NCBI GenBank assembly: GCA_002364755.1
Contig: DEZI01000022.1
Span: 1-64,000, forward strand
Direction: 5' to 3'
Origin: Stenotrophomonas maltophilia
Lineage (GTDB): Bacteria; Pseudomonadota; Gammaproteobacteria; Xanthomonadales; Xanthomonadaceae
Length of the DNA: 64,000 nt
The notes under the pieces are model-generated. The model was given only the letters and a program-made list of their open reading frames with translations, was not told where the DNA came from and did no database searches. Every line of letters starts with the position of its first letter. The stretch's first letter is position 1. Positions 25,901-34,292 of this stretch are shown in pieces. Made by a program: the position numbers and the translations under genes.

Positions 25901-26551
25901 CGGATCCTCCACCGCCACTGGCTGCGGGCGTGGGTACAGCGGCGGCGAGGCCAGCAGCGCGCGCAGGTCCGAGGCCAGCGCATCGGGGTTCGACCACAGC
26001 CAGAGCAATGGCTCCAGCGTGGCCGGGTCGTTGGCATGCACGCGCCACAGGTCGGCGGCCAGTTCCTCCAGCAGCTCGCGGTCGCTGGCCAGCAGTTCCG
26101 GCGGATCGAAGGTGTGCCCGCTCTCCAGCGCATGTTCGCGCAGCACGCGGGTGCAGAAGCCGTGGATGGTGAAGATCGAGGCCAGGTCGATCTCGTCGGC
26201 GGCCACCTGCAGGCGGCGCTTCAGCGCTGCAGCGCTCTCGCCACCTTCGTCGAGGTGGCGCTGCAGCACCTGCCGGGTCAGCAGCGCATCGGGCGCCTCG
26301 TCGTCGGCCGGCGGCAGGTCGACCAGGCGCGCAGCCAGGGCCAGGCGCTCGCGGATGCGCTTGCGCAGCTCCTGGGTGGCGGCATCGGTGAAGGTCACCG
26401 CGAGGATCTGGCCGATGCGCAGGCCCTGTTCCACCACCAGGCGGGTGAACAGCGTGGCCAGGGTGAAGGTCTTGCCGGTACCGGCGCTGGCTTCGATCAG
26501 GCCGATGCCCTGCAGCGGCAACAGCAGGTAGGGATCCACGGGGGTGCTCAT
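22913..26551 (-). CDS. recB: Exodeoxyribonuclease V subunit beta RecB
   Basis: A 1212-residue UvrD-type 3'-5' helicase and nuclease of RecBCD, which processes double-strand ends and loads RecA after Chi. Walker A is ASAGTGKTFTLA (residues 21-32), followed by ILAVTFTDAATQELRKRI, IALVDEFQDTDDRQWGIFHT and a late motif with IITLHKSKGLEYPLVYLPF. The C-terminal RecB nuclease domain carries the DYK active-site signature in WYVLDYKSNRLPGY. It overlaps recC and recD by four bases on each side, giving tight stoichiometric coupling. Confidence 0.96.
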   Translation of the reverse strand: MSTPVDPYLLLPLQGIGLIEASAGTGKTFTLATLFTRLVVEQGLRIGQILAVTFTDAATQELRKRIRERLALAARLVDLPPADDEAPDALLTRQVLQRHLDEGGESAAALKRRLQVAADEIDLASIFTIHGFCTRVLREHALESGHTFDPPELLASDRELLEELAADLWRVHANDPATLEPLLWLWSNPDALASDLRALLASPPLYPRPQPVAVEDPRPALQAAAADLAMAVREHGEQFFLDLCEAVDNKWINGVSYKLGWLHPLGRQLLAWAARDDTGELLSSDRLPALLADALVAKTNKKFVDRTPSSPLQAPLERYVALLAQREQWLRAASLNFLHSLREEATQRLAMLKRTRRVQTYDDLIDGVAQALEGSQRLELVRKLRQQYRIALVDEFQDTDDRQWGIFHTVFGDSPEVQALGLPPALFLIGDPKQAIYGFRGGDIHTYLKAKQAARPAPPLDQNFRSRPSVLRALQALYDNGGDDAFLEAGIGFEPVRPGGVRTDEDYLRDGTAAPALTLRVLRSEGEKAMSADASRAAATQACVAAIHQTLLDARAGTAVLRGRPVQPGDIAVLVRSHREATLVQRALAAVGIPAVAAGKQSLFSTSEARDLRALLLALLQPADEGRLRAALATVLLGQRASAIANMEREGDLQRAFQAQLLHWRERWQRGGPFAVVADVCAAQGERLLALIDGERRLTNYLQLGELLQEASAQALGMHGLLDWLQGQMANADQNDEQQLLRLESDARRVQIITLHKSKGLEYPLVYLPFVGIDGGAPNTAAHCTVHVDGERQLHWKLDKNEAWEVASGQREREQRAEDARLLYVGLTRAEHALWIAIGDLAGLGKTRLAPLLGDLQALHAHSDVHIDDSEPVLRLPQLPVEQDGELPAVRSLTRRVPHDWWVYSFTQLAHADAGDDVEAAATELPAPAADEPAGAELPLEPALPEPAAADAAPLDPRFMGSRFGNVLHEALENVDFAAWGGWGPDQPAPEGQADLLRKALHDEGYVDEDLDDGVAVLVPLVGHTLTVALPEGGALHSLGEGERRAEIEFHFAIEPTAVPALLQLLHAHGISSARRGFGLRRRLEGLMTGKIDLTYVRYGRWYVLDYKSNRLPGYSPDLLQIAMRHSEYDLQALIYTVALHRWLRFRLGRSYDYARDMGGIRYLFCRGLDGNGNGVHVDRFAPELVDGLDALFAGGDAAHADLVARAVGASA

Positions 26552-29500
26552 GCGTCGGCCTCCTTGCCGGTGCCACCCGGGCCACGCCCGTCACGCACCG
26601 CGCCGAATACCACCTGGCTGTTGCGCAGCAGGTCGGCGTAACTGTCGTCATCGGCGAAGGGATCGGCGCCGCGCAGCAGCAGCTGCCAGGCATCGCTGTT
26701 GGCTTCGCCCCAGCTGCGGTCGCTGCCGTGCCACTGCTTCCAGCCTTCGCTGCGTTGTTTTTCCACCGGTGCGGTGAACAGCACCCAGCCGGTATACGGC
26801 GCGAAGCGCAGCGGCTCGCGCAGACCGCGCTGGCGCAGCTGCAGCAGCGCGCGCAGGGCACTGCGTGCGGCCGCCGCGCCTGGTGCAGGCTGGATGTGCG
26901 GGCCGGGGCCGGCATCACCCGCATCGTGGAACTGCACCAGCGGCAGCGTATCGCCGGCCGCGTTGGCCAGCAGCCAGTCCAGGCCTTGGCGGATCACCGC
27001 GTTGCCGTTGAGCGTGCCGGCGCGCAGGCGCACCAGGCCTTCAGGATGGCGGTCGGCGACGCGGCCGTGCAGGCGCACGCCGTCGATCTCGACTTCGTAG
27101 CGGCGGCTTTCCAGCAGCTGCCCCTGCATCCAGCCCAGCATCGCGCTGGCGTAGGGACGGGTGTTGAGCCGTTCGGCTTCGAACTGGCGCTCGCCCAGCG
27201 CACCCGACGGCAGCAGGCCGCGCGCACGCAGGCGCGGATACAGCGGCTCGACATCACCACTGATCGTGGCGCGCACCACGGCGGCCTGCACGCTGCGTTT
27301 TTCCGGCCCGCGCGAGGACAGCACCAGTGGCTCCAGGTCGTCCACCTCCTCGACATCGTCGGCCAGGCGAAGGCCCAGTGCCTGGGCCAGGAATTGCCCG
27401 GCCGGATCACACAGGAAACGGCGCAGGGTATCCAGGGCGACTTCGGTTTCCACCGCATCGTCCACGGGCGGCGGCAGCGCGGCGTCGAACCATGGCTGCA
27501 GCCCGCCGCGCTGGCCGGCCATGCGCCCGGCGGCCGGGTGCCACTGGCGGCGGTAGCTGAAGCGGCGCGGATCGCCCTCGCCGAAGGCGGCGGGCGAGAA
27601 CGGCTGCAGCGCGTGGCGCACGGTGAACGCACGTTTGGCCGCGTCCGGCGCCTGGTGGTACTCGGCAGCGGCGTCGATCAACTCGCTGACCAGCACCGAG
27701 GGCTCACGCACGCTGCCATCGCGCGGGTCGGCGCCGAGGTAGCTCAGGTAGAACACGTCCTGCGCGGCGGCGAACAGCTGCAGGAACAGGAAGCGGTCAT
27801 CCTCGCGGGTGGAGCGGTCGCCCGGGCGCCGGCGCGGCGTGTCCAGCTCGGCGGTCAGCTGGTTCAGGCCGGCGGCCGGGTCGCGGCGCGGGAAGTCACC
27901 ATCATTCAGGCCCAGCACGCAGATCACCCGGAACGGCAGCAGGCGCATCGGCACCATGCGGCCGAAGCTGATGCCGCCGGTCAGCAGCGGCGCACGCGTA
28001 TCGGCCTCGGACAGCGCGCCGGCGAAATGCGCACGCACCACCTCCGGCGGTACGCCGTCCTCGAAGCCGGCCTTGCGGGCGTCGTCGGCGAACTGGTTGA
28101 GCAGCTTGCGCAGGCGCTCCAGCGCGCGCTGGCTGTTGGGCGAACTGGGTGCTTCCGGCAGCAGCGCATCCAGCAGGGACAGCAGGCGCTGCCGCCACTG
28201 CGCCGGAGTCAGGGTCTCGCCGAGGCGCCGCTGGTACAGCGCCAGCACGCGCAGCAGGCGCAGCAGCCGGTCCAGCGCGTCCAGCGCGCCGCCTTCCAGC
28301 TCGATCCACGGTGCCACGCCGGCCAAATCGACATCGCTGCCGGTGGCGTGGCCCAGCAGCAGGCGGTCCAGCGCGAACTGCCAGGTGTAGGCGTCGTCGC
28401 GCGGTGCCTGCAGCTGGCCGCGATGATTGGCATCGATGCCCCAGCGCGCACCGGCCTGCTGCAGCCAGCCATGCAGGCGGTCGAAGTCCACCGCCTCCAG
28501 CCCGGCCGCCTCGGCCAGCGGCGCGCTGGCCAGCAGATCGAGGATCTCGTTCAGACCGAACCGCGATACCGGCAGCGACAGCAGGTGCACGAACACATCG
28601 GCCAGCGGCTCGCCCGCCAGCGGGCTGCTGTCGGCCAGCGCGTAGGGGATGTGTTCCTCGTCGCCGCCACGGCCGCCGAACACGGCTTCCAGGTACGGCA
28701 CGTAGGGATCGATGTCCGGTGCCAGCACCGCGATCTCGCGGGCCTGCAGCGGAGGGTCGAAGCGCGGGTCCTGCAGCAGGCTGCGCAGCTGGTCGTGCAG
28801 CACCTGCAGTTCGCGCAGGCGGGTGTGGCAGGCATGCACCTGCAGGCTGGGGTCATCGCTGCGCGGCTCCTCGCGCAGTTCGCCCGAGGGCAGCGCGCGG
28901 CGGTGGAACAGGTCGCGCTGCAGGCGGTGCAGCAGGCTGTCGGCCAGCCCGCCCTCGGCCAGGGTCGGGCGGGTGTCGTCTTCGGGATCCGAGTACGCGG
29001 CGATTTCACCGGCCGGGTGCACCACTTCGTAACTGCCCAGCACGGCCATGAAGTCGCGGCCGGCCGCACCCCAGGCTTCCAGCAGGCGGTTCTCGCCGGC
29101 GGCTTCGCCAAAGGGATCTGGTGCGCCGCTGCGCAGGCGCTCGGCCAGGGTCTGCAGGTCGCCCCAGTACGACTGCACCGGGGTCGGCATATAGAAGTGC
29201 AGCTCGCCGACCCGCGCCTGGGTGGCCATCACCCGCAGCACGTCGGGCGAGATGTTCAGCGTGGCGAACGCCGACAGGCGTGGCGGCAGGCCGTTTGGTT
29301 TTGGCTTGTCCGGGCCTTCGAAACGGTCGAGGTACTCCTGGATGCGGCGCGCGCGGTAGCCGCGGTTGGCGGCAATGGCCCGCCACAGGATCGCCTGCGG
29401 GTCGGCCGGGTCGGCGCCGGCATCCCAGCGCAGCAGCCAGTCGCGACGCCAGGCCTGGTATTTCTCGAACACCGACGCCAGTTCACCGGCCAGCGCCCAC

Positions 29501-29889
29501 GGCTTCAGGGAGTCACCCCCGGCGAGATAGGCCTGCAGCGCACGCATCGGTGGCTGCGCCAGCAGCGCGGGGTCGCGCAGCGCCTGGTACAGCTTCCAGT
29601 GCAGGCCGGCGGCGTCCAGGTCGTCGGTTTCGCCATCGACGTTGGCGTTGAGCGCCCGTGCGACGAACTCACCCGGGGTGAGGAACTCGAGGTTGGCGGC
29701 GACCCCGTACTCGGCCGCCAGTGTCGCCTGCAGCCAGCGACGCATCGCCACCTGCGGGATCAGCACCACCTCGGGCGCCAGCAGCGGCTGCCCCGGCACC
29801 GGAGTGCGCACGTTGCGGGCCAGCAGGGCGGCCAGCACGTCCAACGAGTTGGAGTGATAGAGGCGGAAGTCGCTGAACGGGTCGGTCAT
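26548..29889 (-). CDS. recC: Exodeoxyribonuclease V subunit gamma RecC
   Basis: A 1113-residue RecC subunit, which holds RecB and RecD, splits the duplex and recognises Chi. It has the family start FRLYHSNSLDVLAALLARNV, LAPEVVLIPQVAMRRWLQ, then VICVLGLNDGDFPRRDPAAG in the inactive helicase-like half. The ATG at 29889 (MTDPFSDFRLYHSN) is preferred; a start 17 codons upstream would add a Cys-rich stretch not typical of the family. It is the first gene of recCBD and is divergent from the mla operon, with about 210 bases between. Confidence 0.95.
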   Translation of the reverse strand: MTDPFSDFRLYHSNSLDVLAALLARNVRTPVPGQPLLAPEVVLIPQVAMRRWLQATLAAEYGVAANLEFLTPGEFVARALNANVDGETDDLDAAGLHWKLYQALRDPALLAQPPMRALQAYLAGGDSLKPWALAGELASVFEKYQAWRRDWLLRWDAGADPADPQAILWRAIAANRGYRARRIQEYLDRFEGPDKPKPNGLPPRLSAFATLNISPDVLRVMATQARVGELHFYMPTPVQSYWGDLQTLAERLRSGAPDPFGEAAGENRLLEAWGAAGRDFMAVLGSYEVVHPAGEIAAYSDPEDDTRPTLAEGGLADSLLHRLQRDLFHRRALPSGELREEPRSDDPSLQVHACHTRLRELQVLHDQLRSLLQDPRFDPPLQAREIAVLAPDIDPYVPYLEAVFGGRGGDEEHIPYALADSSPLAGEPLADVFVHLLSLPVSRFGLNEILDLLASAPLAEAAGLEAVDFDRLHGWLQQAGARWGIDANHRGQLQAPRDDAYTWQFALDRLLLGHATGSDVDLAGVAPWIELEGGALDALDRLLRLLRVLALYQRRLGETLTPAQWRQRLLSLLDALLPEAPSSPNSQRALERLRKLLNQFADDARKAGFEDGVPPEVVRAHFAGALSEADTRAPLLTGGISFGRMVPMRLLPFRVICVLGLNDGDFPRRDPAAGLNQLTAELDTPRRRPGDRSTREDDRFLFLQLFAAAQDVFYLSYLGADPRDGSVREPSVLVSELIDAAAEYHQAPDAAKRAFTVRHALQPFSPAAFGEGDPRRFSYRRQWHPAAGRMAGQRGGLQPWFDAALPPPVDDAVETEVALDTLRRFLCDPAGQFLAQALGLRLADDVEEVDDLEPLVLSSRGPEKRSVQAAVVRATISGDVEPLYPRLRARGLLPSGALGERQFEAERLNTRPYASAMLGWMQGQLLESRRYEVEIDGVRLHGRVADRHPEGLVRLRAGTLNGNAVIRQGLDWLLANAAGDTLPLVQFHDAGDAGPGPHIQPAPGAAAARSALRALLQLRQRGLREPLRFAPYTGWVLFTAPVEKQRSEGWKQWHGSDRSWGEANSDAWQLLLRGADPFADDDSYADLLRNSQVVFGAVRDGRGPGGTGKEADA

Positions 29890-30101
29890 CGTGCACAGTG
29901 TGCAGGACGCCCGGCAGTATTCAATGGTGACGCACGTCACTGGGGCGCGCAGCGAGCGCTGCGATGGATTGTTCCGGCGCCGCCGGACATTGTCCCGGCC
30001 TGCCGGTGGCCGCGACGTGCCACAATACTGGACCGTCCAGTCTGCTTATGTTCAGCCGGCTGACCCCACCCTTCGATGTCTAAAAAACGTTAATGGTGCC
30101 C

Positions 30102-30890
30102 ATGTCGGCTTCCGCCTCCAGTCTGGTGCAGTTGTCCAACGTCCGCATCGACCGGAGCGGACGCACGATCCTGCGTGACGTTTCCCTGCAGGTTCCGCAG
30201 GGCAGCATCACCGCCGTGCTGGGCCCGTCCGGCAGCGGCAAGTCGACCCTGCTGGCCGCGCTGACCGGCGAACTGCGGCCGGTTGCCGGCGAGGTCACCC
30301 TGTTCGGCAAGCCGATCCCGCATGACAGCGGCGCGCTGCTGGAGATGCGCAAGAGCGTGGGCGTGCTGCTGCAGGGCAATGGCCTGCTGACCGACCTGAC
30401 CGTGGCCGAGAACGTCGCCCTGCCCCTGCGCACCCATACCCGCCTGCCGGCGGCAGTGCTGCGCCGGCTGGTGCAGATGAAGCTGCACGCGGTGGGCCTG
30501 CTGGCCGCCGCCGATGCCTGGCCGCGCGAGCTGTCCGGCGGCATGGCGCGCCGCGTGGCACTGGCCCGCGCGTTGGCCCTGGACCCGCCGCTGATGATCT
30601 ACGACGAGCCGCTGACCGGGCTGGACCCGATCGCCTCGGGGGTCATCATGAGCCTGATCCAGCGCCTCAACCACAGCCTGGGCCTGACCAGCATCATCGT
30701 CAGCCACCACGTGCACGAGACCCTGCCGATCTGCGACCAGGTGATCGCCATTGCCAATGGCGGCATCGTGTTCCAGGGCACGCCCGAAGCGCTGCAGTCC
30801 AGCCAGGACCCGCTGCTGCGGCAGTTCCTGCACGGCCAGCCCGATGGCCCCATTCCGTTTGATGCCGCGCCGCGCGCGAGGGTTGCCTGA
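30102..30890 (+). CDS. mlaF: Phospholipid transport ATP-binding protein MlaF
   Basis: A 262-residue ABC ATPase that powers the MlaFEDB inner-membrane complex, which moves phospholipids between the inner membrane and MlaC. It has Walker A LGPSGSGKSTLLAAL, the Q-loop segment VLLQGNGLL, the signature LSGGMARRVALARALALDPP and Walker B LMIYDEPLTGLD, followed by the switch His in IIVSHHVHE. An ATG three codons upstream (30093) is equally possible. The operon continues with mlaE, whose ATG overlaps the stop as TGATG. Confidence 0.93.
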   Translation: MSASASSLVQLSNVRIDRSGRTILRDVSLQVPQGSITAVLGPSGSGKSTLLAALTGELRPVAGEVTLFGKPIPHDSGALLEMRKSVGVLLQGNGLLTDLTVAENVALPLRTHTRLPAAVLRRLVQMKLHAVGLLAAADAWPRELSGGMARRVALARALALDPPLMIYDEPLTGLDPIASGVIMSLIQRLNHSLGLTSIIVSHHVHETLPICDQVIAIANGGIVFQGTPEALQSSQDPLLRQFLHGQPDGPIPFDAAPRARVA

Positions 30891-31639
30891 TGCCGTTCGT
30901 GCAAGCCACCCGTTCGCTGGGCCGCGCCGGCCTGTTCTCGCTGACCGTGCTGCGCGGTTCGCTGCCCACGCGTGATTTCCTCGCCGAGCTGACCCGCGAG
31001 ATCTACAAGATCGGTGCGCGCTCGCTGCCGATCATCGCCGTCGGCGGTGCCTTCGTCGGCCTGGTGCTGACCCTGCAGGGGTATCGCACGCTGACCACCT
31101 TCGGTGCGGCCGACGCACTGTCGACCCTGCTCGGCCTGTCGCTGTACCGCGAACTGGCGCCGGTGCTGACCGCGCTGCTGTTCATCGGTCGCGCCGGCAG
31201 CTCGATCGCCGCCGAACTGGGCCTGATGCGTGCCACCGACCAGATCAAGGCGCTGGAGCTGATGGCCATCGACCCGGTGGCCAAGGCCGTGGCCCCGCGC
31301 TTCTGGGCGGCGGTGCTGACCGTACCGTTGCTGACCGGCATCTTCTGTTCGCTGGCCATCAGTGCCAGCTACTTCGAAGCGGTGCATGTGCTGGGCCTGG
31401 ACAATGGCGTGTTCTGGTCGGCGCTGCGCAACAGCGTGGACTTCTGGGATGACTTCGGCGTGGCGATGCTGAAGTCGGCGATCTTCGGCGGCACCGCCGC
31501 GCTGGTCGCGTCCTACGTCGGTTTCCACGCCGAGCCGACCATCGAAGGTACTTCGGTGGCCACCACCCGTGCGGTGGTCAACGCCTCGCTGCTGGTGCTG
31601 ATGTTCAACTTCGTGCTGTCGGCAATGTTGTTCACCTAA
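30890..31639 (+). CDS. mlaE: Phospholipid transport permease MlaE
   Basis: A 249-residue integral membrane permease, typical length for MlaE. It has ITREIYKIGARS-type N-terminal helix (LTREIYKIGARSLPIIAVGG), the conserved ELAPVLTALLFIGRAGSSIA region and AELGLMRATDQIKALELMAI, both hallmarks of the MlaE/permease family. Two MlaE subunits form the membrane core around which the MlaD hexamer sits. It overlaps mlaF by one base and is followed by mlaD after about 60 bases. Confidence 0.94.
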   Translation: MPFVQATRSLGRAGLFSLTVLRGSLPTRDFLAELTREIYKIGARSLPIIAVGGAFVGLVLTLQGYRTLTTFGAADALSTLLGLSLYRELAPVLTALLFIGRAGSSIAAELGLMRATDQIKALELMAIDPVAKAVAPRFWAAVLTVPLLTGIFCSLAISASYFEAVHVLGLDNGVFWSALRNSVDFWDDFGVAMLKSAIFGGTAALVASYVGFHAEPTIEGTSVATTRAVVNASLLVLMFNFVLSAMLFT

Positions 31640-31697
31640 CCCCTCCTCCGGCGGTGCGCAGGGCGCGCGGCCACCACGACTCGATCAGGTAATCCAC

Positions 31698-32219
31698 ATG
31701 GCCATACGCGGTCCCAGACTCGAATTCTCCGTCGGCGCATTCCTGCTGCTGGCCCTGGCATCGCTGATGGTGCTGGCCGTTGCCTCGACCAACCAGCGCT
31801 GGAGCTGGGGCGGCCAGGGCTACGAGCTGAAGGCGCGCTTCTCCCAGGTCGGCCAGCTGCGCAAGCAGGCGCCGGTGAAGATCGGCGGCGTCACCGTCGG
31901 CCAGGTCGCCTCGATCGAACTGGACCCGGTGAAGTTCGAATCGATCGTGACCCTGCGCATGGACAGCAAGGTCAAGGACCTGCCGGCCGACACCTCCGCC
32001 GGCATCTTCACCAGCGGTTTGCTCGGCGAGAGCTATATCGGTCTGCAGCCCGGTGGTGATCCGGAAGTACTGAAGCCCGGTGAGGAGATCGTCTTCACCC
32101 AGCCAGCAGTGGACCTGCTGCAGCTGGTCGGCAAGTACATGTTCAGTGGCAGCGCCGGTGGCGCTGGCCAGAAACCCAACGATGGCGAGCAGTCGCCTGC
32201 AACGGAACCGCAACCATGA
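31698..32219 (+). CDS. mlaD: MCE-domain protein MlaD
   Basis: A 173-residue protein with one N-terminal membrane helix (FSVGAFLLLALASLMVLAVA) and a single MCE domain (YELKARFSQVGQLRKQAPVK, IGGVTVGQVASIELD, GLLGESYIGLQPGGD). MlaD forms a hexameric ring that channels lipids between MlaE and MlaC in the periplasm. The C-terminus is short and polar. It overlaps mlaC by four bases (ATGA). Confidence 0.94.
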   Translation: MAIRGPRLEFSVGAFLLLALASLMVLAVASTNQRWSWGGQGYELKARFSQVGQLRKQAPVKIGGVTVGQVASIELDPVKFESIVTLRMDSKVKDLPADTSAGIFTSGLLGESYIGLQPGGDPEVLKPGEEIVFTQPAVDLLQLVGKYMFSGSAGGAGQKPNDGEQSPATEPQP

Positions 32220-32878
32220 AGATGAAACTGATCCCGGCCCTGCTGGCCTCGTCGCTGCTGCTGGCTTCCCCGTTCCTGGCCCAGGCGCAGTCCACCGCCC
32301 CCGCCGTGACCGCCCCGCAGGGCCAGGCCGGGAAGGTCGTCATCGACGCCAGCAGCCGCATCCTGTCGACCCTGCAGCAGCGCCGCGCTGAGTTCACCGG
32401 CAACCCGGCCAGCCTGCGCAGCTACATCGACAGCGAACTGACCCGCACCTTCGACCGCGACTATGCCGCGCGCCTGGTGCTGGGCACGCACGCCCGCGGC
32501 GCCTCCGACGCCGACATCAAGCTGTTCGCCGATGCGATGGCCGACAGCCTGATGCAGCGCTACGGCTCGACCCTGCTGAACATCCAGGGCAAGCCGAGCT
32601 TCCGCCTGAAGGGCGAGAGCCCGCTGCCGGGCAATCGCGGCGTGCGCGTGGCCACCGAACTGGTGCGTGCCGGCAACGAGCCGACCCCGGTCGAGTACTG
32701 GATGCGCAACGTCAACGGCCAGTGGAAGATCTTCGACGTCAACATCGAAGGCATCTCCTACGTGCAGACCTTCCGCAACCAGTTCGATGCGCCGCTGCGC
32801 CAGAAGGGCATCAAGCAGGTAGCCAACGACCTGCGCAGCGGCAGCATGCAGGCCGGACCGGCCGGCAATGGCAAATAA
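32216..32878 (+). CDS. mlaC: Periplasmic phospholipid-binding protein MlaC
   Basis: A 220-residue periplasmic shuttle (Ttg2/MlaC family). It starts with a signal peptide ending at about FLAQAQS, then the family sequence with LSTLQQRRAEFTGNPASLRS, LVLGTHARGASDADIKLFAD and WKIFDVNIEGISYVQTFRNQ. MlaC carries phospholipid between the MlaA-porin complex at the outer membrane and MlaFEDB at the inner membrane. It overlaps mlaD and mlaB, confirming a single coupled operon. Confidence 0.94.
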   Translation: MKMKLIPALLASSLLLASPFLAQAQSTAPAVTAPQGQAGKVVIDASSRILSTLQQRRAEFTGNPASLRSYIDSELTRTFDRDYAARLVLGTHARGASDADIKLFADAMADSLMQRYGSTLLNIQGKPSFRLKGESPLPGNRGVRVATELVRAGNEPTPVEYWMRNVNGQWKIFDVNIEGISYVQTFRNQFDAPLRQKGIKQVANDLRSGSMQAGPAGNGK

Positions 32879-33179
32879 GCCGCTGGCGCTGCTGGAAGGC
32901 GACACCCTGCGCCTGCGTGGGGTGCTCGACCGTGCCGCGGTGATCGCCCTGTGGCCGCAGCTGCAGGCGTTGCCGGCAAAGCTGGCACGGCTGGAACTGG
33001 GCGAGGTCGAGCGCGTGGACAGCGCCGGCCTGGCGCTGCTGGCCCAACTGGCCGCGCGTGCCCGCACCCAGGGCCACCCGCTGTCGATTTCCGGCACTCC
33101 GGCCGGTTTCAACGAACTGAGCGCAGCCTACCGGCTGTCGCCCGATCTGGATTTCAATGCACCTTCTGCTGCGAGCTGA
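32868..33179 (+). CDS. mlaB: STAS-domain protein MlaB
   Basis: A 103-residue STAS-domain protein that binds MlaF and supports its ATPase activity. The STAS core shows LRGVLDRAAVIALWPQLQAL followed by LELGEVERVDSAGLALLAQL, in which the DSAG motif is typical. It overlaps the end of mlaC by 11 bases, and mlaA begins two bases after its stop. Confidence 0.9.
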   Translation: MANKPLALLEGDTLRLRGVLDRAAVIALWPQLQALPAKLARLELGEVERVDSAGLALLAQLAARARTQGHPLSISGTPAGFNELSAAYRLSPDLDFNAPSAAS

Positions 33180-33180
33180 C

Positions 33181-34188
33181 ATGAACGTCGTACGCGCGTT
33201 TCCCCTGATGATCCTGGCTCTGGCGCTCAGCGCCTGTGCCGGCAAGCCCGCGCGCAGCGATGCGCCGGTGGCCGACACCGTGGTTCCGGCCAGCGCACCG
33301 GCCGATGCACCTGCTGCCGATGCCGGCACGGTTGACGCGGCACCGGCGGCCGCCATGGACGACGCGACGGCCTCGCCGCCGCCGGCAACGAATGCCGGAA
33401 CCGATGCCGGAACCGATGCCGCCACGGCCGCGGCCGCCGCTGCGCCCGGTGGCGACGACGATTTCGACGCGCTGTACGGCAACGCCGGCACCGCTGCCAC
33501 CACCGCCGCCTACGACCCGTGGGAGCCACTGAACCGCCGCGTGCACCACTTCAACGTGGGCGTGGACAACGTGATCGCACGTCCGCTGGCCACCGCCTAT
33601 ACCCACGTGGTGCCGCGCTTCGCGCGTACCGGCGTGAGCAACTTCTTCAGCAACATCCGTTCGCCGGTCACCATCGTCAACCAGCTGCTGCAGGGCCGCC
33701 CGGATGATGCGTGGGATACCTTCGGCCGCTTCCTGATGAACTCGACGCTGGGCATCGGTGGCCTGTTCGATCCGGCCAGCAAGGCGATGGTGCCCAACCG
33801 CCGCGAGGACTTCGGGCAGACCCTGGGTGCCTGGGGCTGGCGCCGTTCGCGTTACGTGGAACTGCCGTTCTTCGGCCCGCGTACCGTGCGCGATGTATTT
33901 GGGCTGGCCGGTGACATGCCGCTGTCGCCGATCCGTACGATCGAAGAGGACAAGGTCCGCATCGGCCTGCAGGGCCTGCAGCTGGTCGATACCCGCGCGC
34001 AGCTGATGGCGGTCGACGACCTGCGCAGCTCGGCGGTGGATGAGTACGCGCTGGTGCGCGATGCGTGGCTGCAGCGCCGCAACTACCAGATCGAGAACGA
34101 CCTGCGCGGCAAGCGCGAGCGTGGCAGCGAGGATGAGAATTCGCCGATCCCGGTGGACGCCATGCCGATGCCGAACTGGACCAACTGA
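33181..34188 (+). CDS. mlaA: Outer-membrane lipoprotein MlaA (VacJ) with a long N-terminal linker
   Basis: A 335-residue lipoprotein that removes phospholipid from the outer leaflet of the outer membrane. The signal ends in the lipobox LSAC (Cys19). About 95 residues of Ala/Pro/Asp/Thr-rich linker follow, with short repeats such as TDAGTDAA, before the VacJ core begins at YDPWEPLNRRVHHFNVGVDN; later motifs include NFFSNIRSPVTIVNQLLQG and GGLFDPASKAM. E. coli MlaA is about 250 residues and its gene lies apart from the other mla genes; here it is the last gene of mlaFEDCBA. The ATG at 33181 gives the signal peptide directly. Confidence 0.93.
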   Translation: MNVVRAFPLMILALALSACAGKPARSDAPVADTVVPASAPADAPAADAGTVDAAPAAAMDDATASPPPATNAGTDAGTDAATAAAAAAPGGDDDFDALYGNAGTAATTAAYDPWEPLNRRVHHFNVGVDNVIARPLATAYTHVVPRFARTGVSNFFSNIRSPVTIVNQLLQGRPDDAWDTFGRFLMNSTLGIGGLFDPASKAMVPNRREDFGQTLGAWGWRRSRYVELPFFGPRTVRDVFGLAGDMPLSPIRTIEEDKVRIGLQGLQLVDTRAQLMAVDDLRSSAVDEYALVRDAWLQRRNYQIENDLRGKRERGSEDENSPIPVDAMPMPNWTN

Positions 34189-34210
34189 TCGCGTTGGTCC
34201 GCGCATGAAA

Positions 34211-34235
34211 AACCCCGCCTTGGCGGGGTTTTTTT
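34211..34235 (+). terminator. Rho-independent terminator after mlaA
   Basis: AACCCCGCC (34211-34219) and GGCGGGGTT (34222-34230) form a perfect nine-base stem with a two-base loop, followed by a run of T up to 34235. It begins 22 bases after the mlaA stop. On the other strand the flanking A-run could make it bidirectional. Confidence 0.9.
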
Positions 34236-34246
34236 GTGCGTGGCTC

Positions 34247-34286
34247 GGGGTCGGATCTCTTTCCCGTGGGAAAGGGGCCCGACTCC
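34247..34286. repeat. GGGGTCGGA-type palindrome
   Basis: GGGGTCGGATCTCTTTCCC, a short centre and a complementary GGGAAAGGGGCCCGACTCC. It belongs to the same loose family as the elements at 21052, 47174, 50612 and 51644, and lies between mlaA and the convergent glutathione peroxidase gene. Confidence 0.6.
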
Positions 34287-34292
34287 ATGCGA

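Noticed and set aside
23480..26641. A 1053-residue plus-strand frame opposite recB
   Set aside because: Antisense shadow; recB has all helicase and nuclease motifs on the other strand.
26728..30063. A 1111-residue plus-strand frame opposite recC
   Set aside because: Antisense shadow of recC with no recognisable domain.
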